From Methylibium sp. (GTDB taxonomy: Bacteria > Pseudomonadota > Gammaproteobacteria > Burkholderiales > Burkholderiaceae_C): DNA of 64,000 bases. The translations under genes and the position numbers were made by a program. The stretch lies in the NCBI GenBank assembly GCA_013824165.1, contig PNNH01000084.1, positions 102,396 through 166,395 on the forward strand, in the 5' to 3' direction. Positions 49,077 through 57,914 of this stretch are shown in pieces. The notes below the pieces were generated by a model that searched no databases, was not told where the DNA came from, and saw only the letters and a program-made list of their open reading frames with translations. Position 1 is the first letter of the stretch. Each line of letters starts with the position of its first letter.

Positions 49077-49664
49077 TCAGCGGCCGCTCGCCTTCAGATG
49101 CCCCAGCGGTAGCGCGCCGCCGGCCTTGACTTCGCCCAGCGAGAAGCTGGTGTGGATGTCCTTCACATTGGGCAGGTTCAGCAGGGTGTCGATCGAGAAG
49201 CGGCTGAAGGCATCGAGGTCGGTGGCCATCACCAGCAGCTCGAAGGTGCCGGCGCCCGAGATGTAGTGGCAGGAGATCACCTCGGGCAGCTGGCGGATCG
49301 CGTCCTCCAGCACCTTGGTGTGGGCGCCGGTGTTGCGGTCGGCGTCCAGGCGCACGAAGGCCAGCACGCCCAGGCCGATCTTGCGGCGGTCGATCTCGGC
49401 GCGGTAGCCGGTGATGTAGCCCAGCTCTTCCAGCCAGCGCACCCGCCGCCAGGTGGGGGCCGGCGACAGGCCGATGCGCGTGGCCAGCTCGGCATTCGAC
49501 AGGCGGGCATCACGCTGAAGCTCGGCCAGGATGGCGATGTGATAGCGGTCCAGCGCATCGCCCTGTGGGCCGATGGCCGCCGCCTGCTCGTCGAATTCCG
49601 GGGACGGCGGCGGCTGATCGACGGCTCTCGTGGTTTGCCCTGATCTCGGGTTTCTTGATGCCAA
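49077..49664 (-). CDS. Lrp/AsnC family regulator
   Basis: A 195-residue regulator. After an N-terminal tail of about 35 residues comes the HTH: DRYHIAILAELQRDARLSNAELATRIGLSPAPTWRRVRWLEELGYITGY. The RAM ligand-binding domain follows (FVRLDADRNTG, EVISCHYISGAGTFELLVMATDLDAF). It is divergent from the indolepyruvate oxidoreductase gene. Lrp-type regulators usually respond to amino acids, which matches that enzyme's amino-acid-derived 2-oxo acids. Confidence 0.9.
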   Translation of the reverse strand: MASRNPRSGQTTRAVDQPPPSPEFDEQAAAIGPQGDALDRYHIAILAELQRDARLSNAELATRIGLSPAPTWRRVRWLEELGYITGYRAEIDRRKIGLGVLAFVRLDADRNTGAHTKVLEDAIRQLPEVISCHYISGAGTFELLVMATDLDAFSRFSIDTLLNLPNVKDIHTSFSLGEVKAGGALPLGHLKASGR

Positions 49665-49728
49665 ATCGAACTCCTATCGCTGAATCGAGAAAGATTATTG
49701 CGCAGAGCCTCGGTTCGCCGGGCAATTT

Positions 49729-49754
49729 AGAAAGCACCGATCGCGGTGCTTTCT
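49729..49754. promoter_or_regulatory. 26-bp inverted repeat between lrp-like and IOR genes
   Basis: AGAAAGCACCG (49729-49739) and CGGTGCTTTCT (49744-49754) are perfect arms around ATCG. It lies 65 bp from the Lrp-type start and 122 bp from the oxidoreductase start, and is the best operator candidate in the divergent gap. Confidence 0.55.
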
Positions 49755-49875
49755 CTACACTCGCGGCACCCCTCACACAGGCAAACATGCCAAGATCGCC
49801 GGCAGGCCGCATGCCACAAGCAAGCGAAGCCCGGTTCGAGCGTCAGCCTGTCAATCCAACGGAGACACCCGCCCC

Positions 49876-52800
49876 ATGAACGCCCCTCTGCCCGAACACA
49901 TCCTGCGCGCACTGGAAAAGGTCACGCTGGACGACAAGTACGCGCTGGACCATGGTCGCGCCTTCATGAGCGGTGTGCAGGCGCTGGTGCGGCTGCCGAT
50001 GCTGCAGCGCACGCGTGATGCGCTGGCCGGGCTGAACACCGCCGGTTTCATCAGCGGCTACCGCGGCTCGCCGCTGGGCGGCTATGACCAGATGCTGATG
50101 CAGGCCAAGAAGCATCTGGCCGCGCAGAACATCGTGTTCCAGCCGGGCGTCAACGAAGAGCTGGGTGCCACCGCGGTGTGGGGCACGCAGCAGCTGGATC
50201 TGTTCCCCGAGAAGAAGAAGTTCGACGGCGTGTTCGGCCTCTGGTACGGCAAGGGGCCAGGTGTTGACCGCTGCATCGACGTGTTCAAGCACGCCAATAT
50301 GGCCGGCACCTCCAGGCATGGCGGTGTGATCGCAGTGGCCGGCGACGACCATATCGCCAAGAGCTCCACCGCCGCGCACCAGAGCGACCATGTCTTCAAG
50401 GCGGTGGGCTTTCCGGTCTTCTTCCCGTCCAGCGTGCAGGACATCCTTGACATGGGCCTGCATGCCTTCGCGATGAGCCGTTTCTCCGGCCTGTGGTCGG
50501 GCATGAAGACGATCCAGGAGATCGTCGAATCCTCGGCCAGCGTCAGCGTGGACCCGGACCGCGTCAACATCCTGCTGCCCGAGGATTTCCAGATGCCCGC
50601 GGGCGGCCTGCACATCCGCTGGCCCGATGCGCCGCTGGAGCAGGAAGCGCGGCTGATGGACTACAAGTGGTACGCGGCCCTGGCCTATGTGCGTGCCAAC
50701 AAGCTGAACTACAACGTCATCGCCACGCCGCACGACCGTTTTGGCATCATCGCCAGCGGCAAGGCCTGGAACGACACCCGCCAGGCGCTGCACGACCTGG
50801 GGCTGGATGACGACACCTGCCGGCGTCTGGGCATCCGGCTGCACAAGGTCAATGTGGTGTGGCCGCTGGAGGCCACCATCACGCGCGACTTCGCTACCGG
50901 CCTGCAGGAAATCCTGGTGGTCGAAGAGAAGCGCCAGATGATCGAGTACCAGCTCAAGGAAGAGCTGTACAACTGGCGCCCCGATGTGCGCCCGAACGTG
51001 CTGGGCAAGTTCGACGAGGTCGAAGGCGACAACACGGGCGGCGAGTGGAACCAGGCCAACCCCAGCCAGAACTGGCTGCTGCGCCCGCAGGCCGACCTGA
51101 CGCCGGCCATCATTGCCCGCGCCATCGCCAAGCGCCTGAAGAAGCTGGGCGTGGACGCCGATGTGCAGGCGCGCCTGGATGCCCGCGTGGCGCTGATCGA
51201 GGCCAAGGAAGCCGCGCTGAAGAGCGAAGAGAAGACTGCCGGCGGCGCCGACCGCACGCCCTGGTTCTGCAGCGGCTGCCCGCACAACACCAGCACCCGC
51301 GTGCCCGAGGGCTCGCGCGCCGTGGCTGGCATCGGCTGCCACTACATGGTCAGCTGGATGCCGGGCCGCAACACCGCCACCTTCACGCAGATGGGCGGCG
51401 AGGGCGTGCCCTGGGTGGGCCAGCAGCCCTTCACCACCGAGAACCACATCTTCGCCAACCTGGGCGACGGCACCTACTTCCACAGCGGCCTGCTGGCGAT
51501 CCGCCAGAGCATCGCCGCCGGCGTGAACATCACCTACAAGATCCTCTACAACGACGCGGTCGCGATGACCGGCGGCCAGCAGGTGGGCGAGCGCGCTGAA
51601 GGCCACACGGTGCTGCAGATCATGCAGAGCGTCACCGCCGAGGGCGTCAAGAAGCTGGTGATCGTCACCGACGAGCCGGAGAAGTACAACGGCGTGTCGC
51701 TGCTGTCGGGCGTGACGGTGCACCACCGCGACGAGCTGGACGCGATCCAGCGTCAGTTCCGCGAGATCCCGGGCACCACCGCCATCATCTATGACCAGAC
51801 CTGCGCCACCGAGAAGCGCCGCCGCCGCAAGCGCGGCAAGCTGGTCGATCCGGCCAAGCGCGCCTTCATCAACGAGCTGGTCTGCGAAGGCTGTGGCGAC
51901 TGCTCGGTGCAGAGCAACTGCCTGTCGGTCGAGCCGCTGGAGACCGATTTCGGCCGCAAGCGCCGCATCAACCAGAACAGCTGCAACAAGGACTACAGCT
52001 GCGTAAAGGGCTTCTGCCCGAGCTTCGTCACCATCGAAGGCGGCCAGCTGAAGAAGCCCAAGAAGGACAAGTCACACAACCCCTTCGACGCCAGCATGCC
52101 GGCGCTGCCGCAGCCGCTGATTCCCAACCCCGAGAAGGCTTGGGGCATCGTGGTGGCGGGCGTCGGTGGCACCGGCGTGATCACCATCGGCCAACTGCTG
52201 GGCATGGCCGCGCATCTGGAAGGCAAGGGCGTAATCACGCAGGACGCGGCCGGTCTGGCGCAGAAGGGCGGCGCCACCTGGAGCCACATCCAGATCGCCA
52301 ACGACGAGTCGGCCATCCACTGCACCAAGGTCGGCACGGCCGAGGCGGATCTGGTGATCGCCTGCGACGCCATCGTGGCCGCCAACAAGACCACGCTGGC
52401 GGTGATGCGCGAGGGCCGCAGCTATGTGGCGCTCAACACCCACGGCTCGCCGACCGCCAGCCTGGTCAACGATGCCAACTGGAGCTTCCCCGGCGCGGCC
52501 TGCGAGAGCGCCGTGGCCAAGGCGGTGGGCCCGGCGCATCTGGGCGCCTTCGATGCCGAAGAGGTGTCGGTCAAACTGCTGGGCGATTCGCTCTACACCA
52601 ACCCGCTGATGCTGGGCTACGCGTGGCAGCAGGGCCGTGTGCCGCTGTCCTTTGCCGCGCTGATGCGGGCGATCGAGCTCAACGGCGTGCAGATCGACAA
52701 CAACAAGGCGGCGTTCGAGTGGGGCCGTCGCTGCGCGCATGATCTGGCCGCGGTGCAGGCGCTGTATGCCACGCGCCAGGTCATCAACATCGTCAAGCGC

Positions 52801-53433
52801 CCGGGCCTGGACGAGCTGGTTGCCAAGCGCGTCGAGTTCCTGACCGGCTACCAGAACGCTGGCTATGCCCAGACCTACCAGAGCTTTGTCGAGAAGGTGC
52901 GCGCCGCCGAAGCGCCGCTGAACTCAACCCGCCTGGCAGAGGCTGTGGCGCGTTACCTGTTCAAGCTGATGGCCTACAAGGACGAGTACGAAGTGGCGCG
53001 CCTGCACACCGATCCGCAGTTCGTGCAGCAGATCGCCTCGCAGTTCGAGGGCGACTACAAGATCGTGCACCACCTCGCGCCGCCGCTGCTCTCCAAGAAG
53101 GACGACAAGGGCCATCTGATCAAGCGCCAGTTCGGCGCCTGGGTGCGTCCGGCTTTCGGCCTGCTGGCCAAGCTGAAGGGCCTGCGCGGCACGGCCTTCG
53201 ACATCTTCGGCCATACCGAGGAGCGCAAGATGGAGCGCGCGCTGATCGGTGAATACCGCGCCAGCATCGAGGCCTTGCTGGGCAAGGGACTGACGGCCGA
53301 GCGCCTGGCGCTGGCCGTCGAGATCGCTCGCATTCCGGAAGAGATCCGCGGCTACGGCCATGTGAAGGAGCGGCATGTCAATGCGGCTCGCGCCAAGTGG
53401 GAGCGCCTGATGGCGCAGTGGCAGGCGGCCTGA
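49876..53433 (+). CDS. Fused indolepyruvate:ferredoxin oxidoreductase family protein
   Basis: A 1185-residue, single-chain 2-oxoacid:ferredoxin oxidoreductase. It oxidatively decarboxylates aryl or branched-chain 2-oxo acids to acyl-CoA with TPP and iron-sulphur clusters. The N-terminal pyrimidine-binding domain has ISGYRGSPLGGYD. The TPP core has WFCSGCPHNTSTRVPEGSRAVAGIGCHYM and GDGTYFHSGLLAIRQS. A cluster-binding region CEGCGDCSVQSNC begins at C670. From about 755 comes the gamma-like domain (VAGVGGTGVITIGQLLGMAAHLEGKG). The fused alpha-gamma form is common in Burkholderiales. It is divergent from an Lrp-type regulator. Confidence 0.92.
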   Translation: MNAPLPEHILRALEKVTLDDKYALDHGRAFMSGVQALVRLPMLQRTRDALAGLNTAGFISGYRGSPLGGYDQMLMQAKKHLAAQNIVFQPGVNEELGATAVWGTQQLDLFPEKKKFDGVFGLWYGKGPGVDRCIDVFKHANMAGTSRHGGVIAVAGDDHIAKSSTAAHQSDHVFKAVGFPVFFPSSVQDILDMGLHAFAMSRFSGLWSGMKTIQEIVESSASVSVDPDRVNILLPEDFQMPAGGLHIRWPDAPLEQEARLMDYKWYAALAYVRANKLNYNVIATPHDRFGIIASGKAWNDTRQALHDLGLDDDTCRRLGIRLHKVNVVWPLEATITRDFATGLQEILVVEEKRQMIEYQLKEELYNWRPDVRPNVLGKFDEVEGDNTGGEWNQANPSQNWLLRPQADLTPAIIARAIAKRLKKLGVDADVQARLDARVALIEAKEAALKSEEKTAGGADRTPWFCSGCPHNTSTRVPEGSRAVAGIGCHYMVSWMPGRNTATFTQMGGEGVPWVGQQPFTTENHIFANLGDGTYFHSGLLAIRQSIAAGVNITYKILYNDAVAMTGGQQVGERAEGHTVLQIMQSVTAEGVKKLVIVTDEPEKYNGVSLLSGVTVHHRDELDAIQRQFREIPGTTAIIYDQTCATEKRRRRKRGKLVDPAKRAFINELVCEGCGDCSVQSNCLSVEPLETDFGRKRRINQNSCNKDYSCVKGFCPSFVTIEGGQLKKPKKDKSHNPFDASMPALPQPLIPNPEKAWGIVVAGVGGTGVITIGQLLGMAAHLEGKGVITQDAAGLAQKGGATWSHIQIANDESAIHCTKVGTAEADLVIACDAIVAANKTTLAVMREGRSYVALNTHGSPTASLVNDANWSFPGAACESAVAKAVGPAHLGAFDAEEVSVKLLGDSLYTNPLMLGYAWQQGRVPLSFAALMRAIELNGVQIDNNKAAFEWGRRCAHDLAAVQALYATRQVINIVKRPGLDELVAKRVEFLTGYQNAGYAQTYQSFVEKVRAAEAPLNSTRLAEAVARYLFKLMAYKDEYEVARLHTDPQFVQQIASQFEGDYKIVHHLAPPLLSKKDDKGHLIKRQFGAWVRPAFGLLAKLKGLRGTAFDIFGHTEERKMERALIGEYRASIEALLGKGLTAERLALAVEIARIPEEIRGYGHVKERHVNAARAKWERLMAQWQAA

Positions 53434-53468
53434 ACCGGCCTGACGTGACGAGGGCGCGTCCGATCTGA

Positions 53469-53500
53469 CCGAGAATCGTCGCATGTGTGACGATTCTCGG
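53469..53500. repeat. Perfect inverted repeat before the TPR-GGDEF gene
   Basis: CCGAGAATCGTC (53469-53480) and GACGATTCTCGG (53489-53500) flank an 8-nt loop GCATGTGT. It ends 5 bp before the GTG start at 53506, so it may bury the translation start or act as an operator. No T-run follows. Confidence 0.6.
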
Positions 53501-53505
53501 CCGGC

Positions 53506-55257
53506 GTGAGCGCCCCTCATTCTTCCCCTTCGCTGAATCAGCTGGAGCAGCAGCTCGTCGAGGCGGCCGATGCGCTGGAGCGTGCCAGTGCCGCGGTGGC
53601 GCTGGCGCGCGCGCTGCGCAATCTGGACCCGGTGCGCGGCGCGGCCCTGGCCGAGCAGGCGCTGGCGCAGATCCGCGGCCTGGATGCGCCGCCGGCGGAG
53701 GCCTTGCGTGCCCGTGCGCTGGCCACGCTGGGCTTGTGCCGGCGCAACAGCTCGGCGCTGGAGTCCGCGGTGCAGGGCGGCCGCGAAGCCGTGGCGCGCT
53801 ATGCAGCGCTGGCCGAAGAACCGGTGCTGCTGGCCGAGCAGTCCTGGGCCCGTTCACATCTGGGCATCACCTTGTGCATGCTGGGCGACAACGAGGGCGC
53901 GCTGCGCCAGTTCGAGCAGGCCCGCGATCTGAGCCGGCGCTGTGAGGACCGTGAGGGCGAGGCAGACGCGCTGATGAACATCGCCATCGTCGCCAACCAG
54001 ATTGGCGATGACGAGCGCGCCATCGCGATGGGCGAACAGCTCGCGCCGCTGTACGAGGCGCTGGGCGACAACTACCACCTGGCCTCGGTGCTGAACAACC
54101 GCGCCTATGCGCATCTGTGCCTGGGCAACCGGCTGGGCGGCGCGGCGGCGACTGATCACTTCGACCGCGCGGCCGCGCTGATCTCCCAGGCCCTGCCGCT
54201 GGCCCGTCAGGAGGCCGATGCCGACCTGCTCGCTGCCTGCATGGATACGCTCAGCAATGCGCTGCGCGCGCGTGGCGATTGGGCCGGCGCACTGGCTAAT
54301 CTGCAGCAGCAGCTGGCGCTGGCGCAAACGCTCAGTGGCCGCCGCATGGAGGCGGTGACGCTGGCGACCTTGGGCGATGTGCGGCGCCGCAGCGGTGAGC
54401 TGGCGGCCGCGATCGATGCATTGCAGCAGGCGGACGCGCTGTTTGAATCGCTTCAGCTGGCCGAGCAGCATGCCGGCGCGCTGCGCGATCTCAGCGCGGC
54501 CCTCGAAGACAGCGGCCGCCTGGCCGAGGCCTTGGCGGTGCACAAGCGTCTGCACGCCACCGCCTTGCGCCACCGCTCACAGGCCGCCGAGGAAGGCCTG
54601 CATGTGCTGGAAGCGCGGCTGCGAGCCGAGCGCAGCGAGGCCGAGCTGCAGCTGGCCCAGCAGCGCGAGCGCGAGCTGGCCGCGCTCAATGCGCGCCTGG
54701 TCGAGGCTGATCGGCAGCGCAATCTGCTGATGGCCGAACTGGAACGCCACAGCCTGGAAGACAGCCTGACCGAGGTGGCCAACCGGCGCGCCTTCGAGCA
54801 GCGCCTGGGGCTGGAGACCGAGCGCTCGTTGCGCCAGCACAGCCCGCTGGCGCTGGTGCTGATCGACGTCGACCACTTCAAGCAGATCAACGACGGCCAT
54901 TCGCACGGCGTCGGCGATGCGGTGCTGCGCACGGTCGCCTGGCAGATGCGGCGCCAGCTGCGCCAGACCGATCTGCTGGCGCGTTTCGGCGGCGATGAGT
55001 TTGCGCTGCTGCTGCCGGACACCCCTGCCGAGCCTGCGCTGCAGCTGTGCGAGAAGCTGCGCCAGGCCGTGCTGGCGCACGACTGGTCGGTGCTGTCCGA
55101 CGGCTTGCAGGTGACGCTGAGCATCGGTGTGGCGGCACAGTCGCCGGCTCGGGCTGCCGATGCATCGCACGACGCTGCCGGCAAGGCCCTCACCGAGGCT
55201 GCCGATGCCGCGCTCTACCGCGCCAAGGCTGCGGGCCGCAACTGTGTGCGTGACTGA
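53506..55257 (+). CDS. TPR-repeat diguanylate cyclase (GGDEF)
   Basis: A 583-residue cytoplasmic protein without membrane spans. Residues about 20-360 are helical TPR-like repeats (HLGITLCMLGDNEGALRQFEQA, ADALMNIAIVANQIGDDERAI, LASVLNNRAYAHLCLG). A coiled coil spans about 360-420 (LEARLRAERSEAELQLAQQRERELAALN). The GGDEF domain (about 420-580) has an intact GGDEF at 495-499 and DVDHFKQINDGHSHGVGD, so c-di-GMP synthesis is expected. The start is a GTG without a clear ribosome-binding site, directly behind a hairpin; the true start is uncertain. Confidence 0.88.
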   Translation: MSAPHSSPSLNQLEQQLVEAADALERASAAVALARALRNLDPVRGAALAEQALAQIRGLDAPPAEALRARALATLGLCRRNSSALESAVQGGREAVARYAALAEEPVLLAEQSWARSHLGITLCMLGDNEGALRQFEQARDLSRRCEDREGEADALMNIAIVANQIGDDERAIAMGEQLAPLYEALGDNYHLASVLNNRAYAHLCLGNRLGGAAATDHFDRAAALISQALPLARQEADADLLAACMDTLSNALRARGDWAGALANLQQQLALAQTLSGRRMEAVTLATLGDVRRRSGELAAAIDALQQADALFESLQLAEQHAGALRDLSAALEDSGRLAEALAVHKRLHATALRHRSQAAEEGLHVLEARLRAERSEAELQLAQQRERELAALNARLVEADRQRNLLMAELERHSLEDSLTEVANRRAFEQRLGLETERSLRQHSPLALVLIDVDHFKQINDGHSHGVGDAVLRTVAWQMRRQLRQTDLLARFGGDEFALLLPDTPAEPALQLCEKLRQAVLAHDWSVLSDGLQVTLSIGVAAQSPARAADASHDAAGKALTEAADAALYRAKAAGRNCVRD

Positions 55258-55365
55258 CGCGCCGCTGGCAAGGCCTGACCCTCAATCGCTCCAGGCGCGT
55301 TGACTTTTCCGCGCCCCGGGTTTTCAATCGACGCACCAAGTCCGTGCTGTTCGAAGGAGTACCCG

Positions 55366-56886
55366 ATGAAGCCGATGAGCCTTTCGATCCGACTCTGGTT
55401 GCCGACGATTGCGACAGCGCTGCTGCTGACGACGGTGACTGTGGTGTCCAGCTGGCGCACCTCCAGTGCGCTTGAAGTGGAGCAGCAAGAGCAGACCGAG
55501 CAGCGCGACAAGCTTGAATTGGCGCTGCGCTGGGCCGGCCTGACGCAGGCCAATGCGGCGCGCACGATGGCCGGGCTGATGAGTCCCGATCCGGCCCTGG
55601 GTGGCCTGCTCAAGCCCGAGATGGATGCCACCTCGGCGGCGATCTCGGAGCTGCAAAAGAAAATTGACGCCAAGGCGGACACCGCGGCTGAGAAGGCCAG
55701 TTTGCAGACCATCGCGAAGACCCGCGCGGTGTATATCGAGGCACGCAATTCGGCCGCGAAGGAGCGCAGCGAGGCCGCCTTGGCGACGGTGCGCAGCCAG
55801 CTGGCGGCCTATCTGGACGCGCAGAAAGCCTTCGTCGACCTGCAGCAGCAGGCCGCGGTGGATCTCGCCGCCACGGTCGAGCGAGCCCGCCATGTCGACC
55901 TGGCGATCACCGCCGCCGTGCTCGGCGCAGTGGTCGTGCTGCTCTTGTTCTCCACGCTGCTGATGACGCGTGCACTGCTGCCGCCAATGCGCGCGGTGAT
56001 TGCCGCTGCTGAGCGCATCGGCAGTGGCGATCTCTCGGTCCAACTGGACAGCAACCGCGGCGACGAAATCGGTGATCTGCAGCGTGCCATCAGCCGCATG
56101 GCGGTATCGCTGCGCGGCATCGTCGAAGCGGTGCGCTCGGGCGCCGAGAGCATCAAGGTGGCCGCCACCGAGATTGCCGAAGGCAATGCGCACCTGAGCC
56201 AACGCACCGAAGAGACAGCCAGCAGCCTGGAGGAGACCGCTTCGACCATGGAACAGCTGACGACCACGGTGCGGCATTCGTCGGACTCGGCCGCCACTGC
56301 CAACCAGCTGGCGCTCAATGCCGCCCAGGTGGCGCAGAGCGGCGGCGATGTGGTGGGCCAGGTGATCAACAGCATGGGCAAGATCCACAGCAGCTCGGGC
56401 CGCATCAGCGACATCATTGGGGTGATCGACGGCATCGCCTTCCAGACCAATATCCTCGCACTCAACGCAGCGGTGGAGGCGGCCCGCGCGGGCGAACAGG
56501 GGCGCGGCTTCGCGGTGGTGGCTTCCGAGGTGCGCTCGCTGGCCCAGCGCAGCGCCGAGGCAGCCAAGGAGATCAAGAACCTGATTGGCGCCAGTGTCAC
56601 CGAGGTCGATGCAGGCTCGCAGCTGGTCGATCGCGCTGGCAGCACGATGAACGAGGTGGTGGGCAGCGTCAAGCGCGTCGCTGATGTGCTGGGTGAAGTC
56701 AGCGCCACCACGCGTGAGCAGAGCCACAGCATCGCGCAGGTGAACCAGGCCGTGACCCAGCTCGACACCATGACGCAACAGAACTCGGCCCTGGTCGAGC
56801 AGAGTGCAGCCGCCGCCGCCAGCCTGCAAGATCAGGCGCACAAGCTGGCCGGTCTGGTGGAGGCCTTCAGGCTGCAGCCGGCCTGA
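55366..56886 (+). CDS. Methyl-accepting chemotaxis protein
   Basis: A 506-residue chemoreceptor with AAGGAG before the start. TM1 is at about 10-30. A four-helix-bundle-like periplasmic domain (about 35-185) follows, then TM2 (about 190-212). A HAMP domain comes next. The signalling tip is intact: [46 protein letters not shown]. The C-terminus lacks a CheR-binding pentapeptide. The adjacent downstream gene encodes a periplasmic binding protein, which could be its ligand partner. Confidence 0.93.
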   Translation: MKPMSLSIRLWLPTIATALLLTTVTVVSSWRTSSALEVEQQEQTEQRDKLELALRWAGLTQANAARTMAGLMSPDPALGGLLKPEMDATSAAISELQKKIDAKADTAAEKASLQTIAKTRAVYIEARNSAAKERSEAALATVRSQLAAYLDAQKAFVDLQQQAAVDLAATVERARHVDLAITAAVLGAVVVLLLFSTLLMTRALLPPMRAVIAAAERIGSGDLSVQLDSNRGDEIGDLQRAISRMAVSLRGIVEAVRSGAESIKVAATEIAEGNAHLSQRTEETASSLEETASTMEQLTTTVRHSSDSAATANQLALNAAQVAQSGGDVVGQVINSMGKIHSSSGRISDIIGVIDGIAFQTNILALNAAVEAARAGEQGRGFAVVASEVRSLAQRSAEAAKEIKNLIGASVTEVDAGSQLVDRAGSTMNEVVGSVKRVADVLGEVSATTREQSHSIAQVNQAVTQLDTMTQQNSALVEQSAAAAASLQDQAHKLAGLVEAFRLQPA

Positions 56887-56993
56887 TGCTCCGGTCCAGG
56901 AGCGGCATATTGCGCTGGCGAGTTCCCAAACCGAGCATCGGATGGCTGAGTTGTGACTCGCCTTATCGCCGCACCGCTGGGTATCATGTCCCG

Positions 56994-57800
56994 ATGATGT
57001 CGCGCCCTTCGCTTTTGCTGCTGATGTGCCTGAGCGCCGGCGCATGGGCGCAAAGCAGCGCAGTTGCAGAGCCAGTCGTACGGGCCTGCGGCCACCCGGC
57101 CGCACCGCCTATGAGCTGGGATCAGGACGGCCAGTTGACCGGCGTTTGTGTGGCCGCCGCGCGGCGGGCTTTCGCCTCAGTGGGGCTGGCGCTGCAGGTG
57201 GAGGCGCCCATGCCATGGGCCCGCTGCCTGAGGATGGTCGAGACCGGTGAGGTTGACGTCAATCTGTGCGGCTTTGTGAACGAAAAGCGGCTCGAGCACG
57301 CGGTGATGGTGGAGCCCCCAGTCGGCCACAACGAAGCGGTGTTGATCGTGCGCCGCGACAGCACGCTGGTCTACAAGTCCAGGGCTGACCTGGACGGGCT
57401 GCGCATCGGCATGGGGCGCGGGGTCAGCTTCGGCGCGGAGTTCGACACCTATCTGGCCCAGCATGCCCAGCTCGACGTGGCACTCAGCGAAACACACAAT
57501 CTGCAGAAGCTATTGCTGGACCGGCTCGACGCGGTGATCACCGCCCGACTTGCGGGGCAGCAACTGATTCGCAGCATGGGATGCGAGTCACAACTGCGGG
57601 TGCTGCCCGGCAAGGTGGTTGAAGGCCCGCTGTTCATGCAGGTGTCCAAACGCTCCAAGCACCTGGGCGTATTGCCGCAGCTGACGGCCTTCCTGAAGCA
57701 GCCGGCCCAGATCGAGTGGCTGCAGGGCCAGCAAGCTCGCTTTGAAGCGAGGTATGCCCAGCTTCATCCGCCGGCACAGAACAAGCTTTGCGGACGTTGA
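56994..57800 (+). CDS. Periplasmic family 3 solute-binding protein
   Basis: A 268-residue protein with a signal peptide (to about residue 20, GAWAQS). Marks of the SBP family 3 are RACGHPAAPPMSWDQDGQLTGVCVAAARRAFA, then DLDGLRIGMGRG and LLLDRLDAVITARLAG. Such proteins bind amino acids or act as sensors. No ABC permease is nearby. The start at 56994 is chosen for the signal peptide; the frame extends upstream to 56886. It lies 107 bp downstream of the chemoreceptor gene. Confidence 0.8.
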   Translation: MMSRPSLLLLMCLSAGAWAQSSAVAEPVVRACGHPAAPPMSWDQDGQLTGVCVAAARRAFASVGLALQVEAPMPWARCLRMVETGEVDVNLCGFVNEKRLEHAVMVEPPVGHNEAVLIVRRDSTLVYKSRADLDGLRIGMGRGVSFGAEFDTYLAQHAQLDVALSETHNLQKLLLDRLDAVITARLAGQQLIRSMGCESQLRVLPGKVVEGPLFMQVSKRSKHLGVLPQLTAFLKQPAQIEWLQGQQARFEARYAQLHPPAQNKLCGR

Positions 57801-57863
57801 ATCCCTGGCGGCAGCCAGCGCCAGGCTGAAGCAGGCCTGATCTGCGGCGGCCGCAGAAAACAA

Positions 57864-57896
57864 GAAAGCCCGCGCACTGCGCGGGCTTTCTCTTTT
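57864..57896. terminator. Bidirectional intrinsic terminator
   Basis: A 12-bp perfect stem with a 3-nt loop (57864-57890, GAAAGCCCGCGC/GCGCGGGCTTTC) is followed by TCTTTT on the plus strand and preceded by AAAACAA, giving a T-run on the minus strand. It separates the convergent binding-protein and TRAP genes. Confidence 0.9.
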
Positions 57897-57914
57897 CGCT
57901 GTGTCAGTCCGGCT

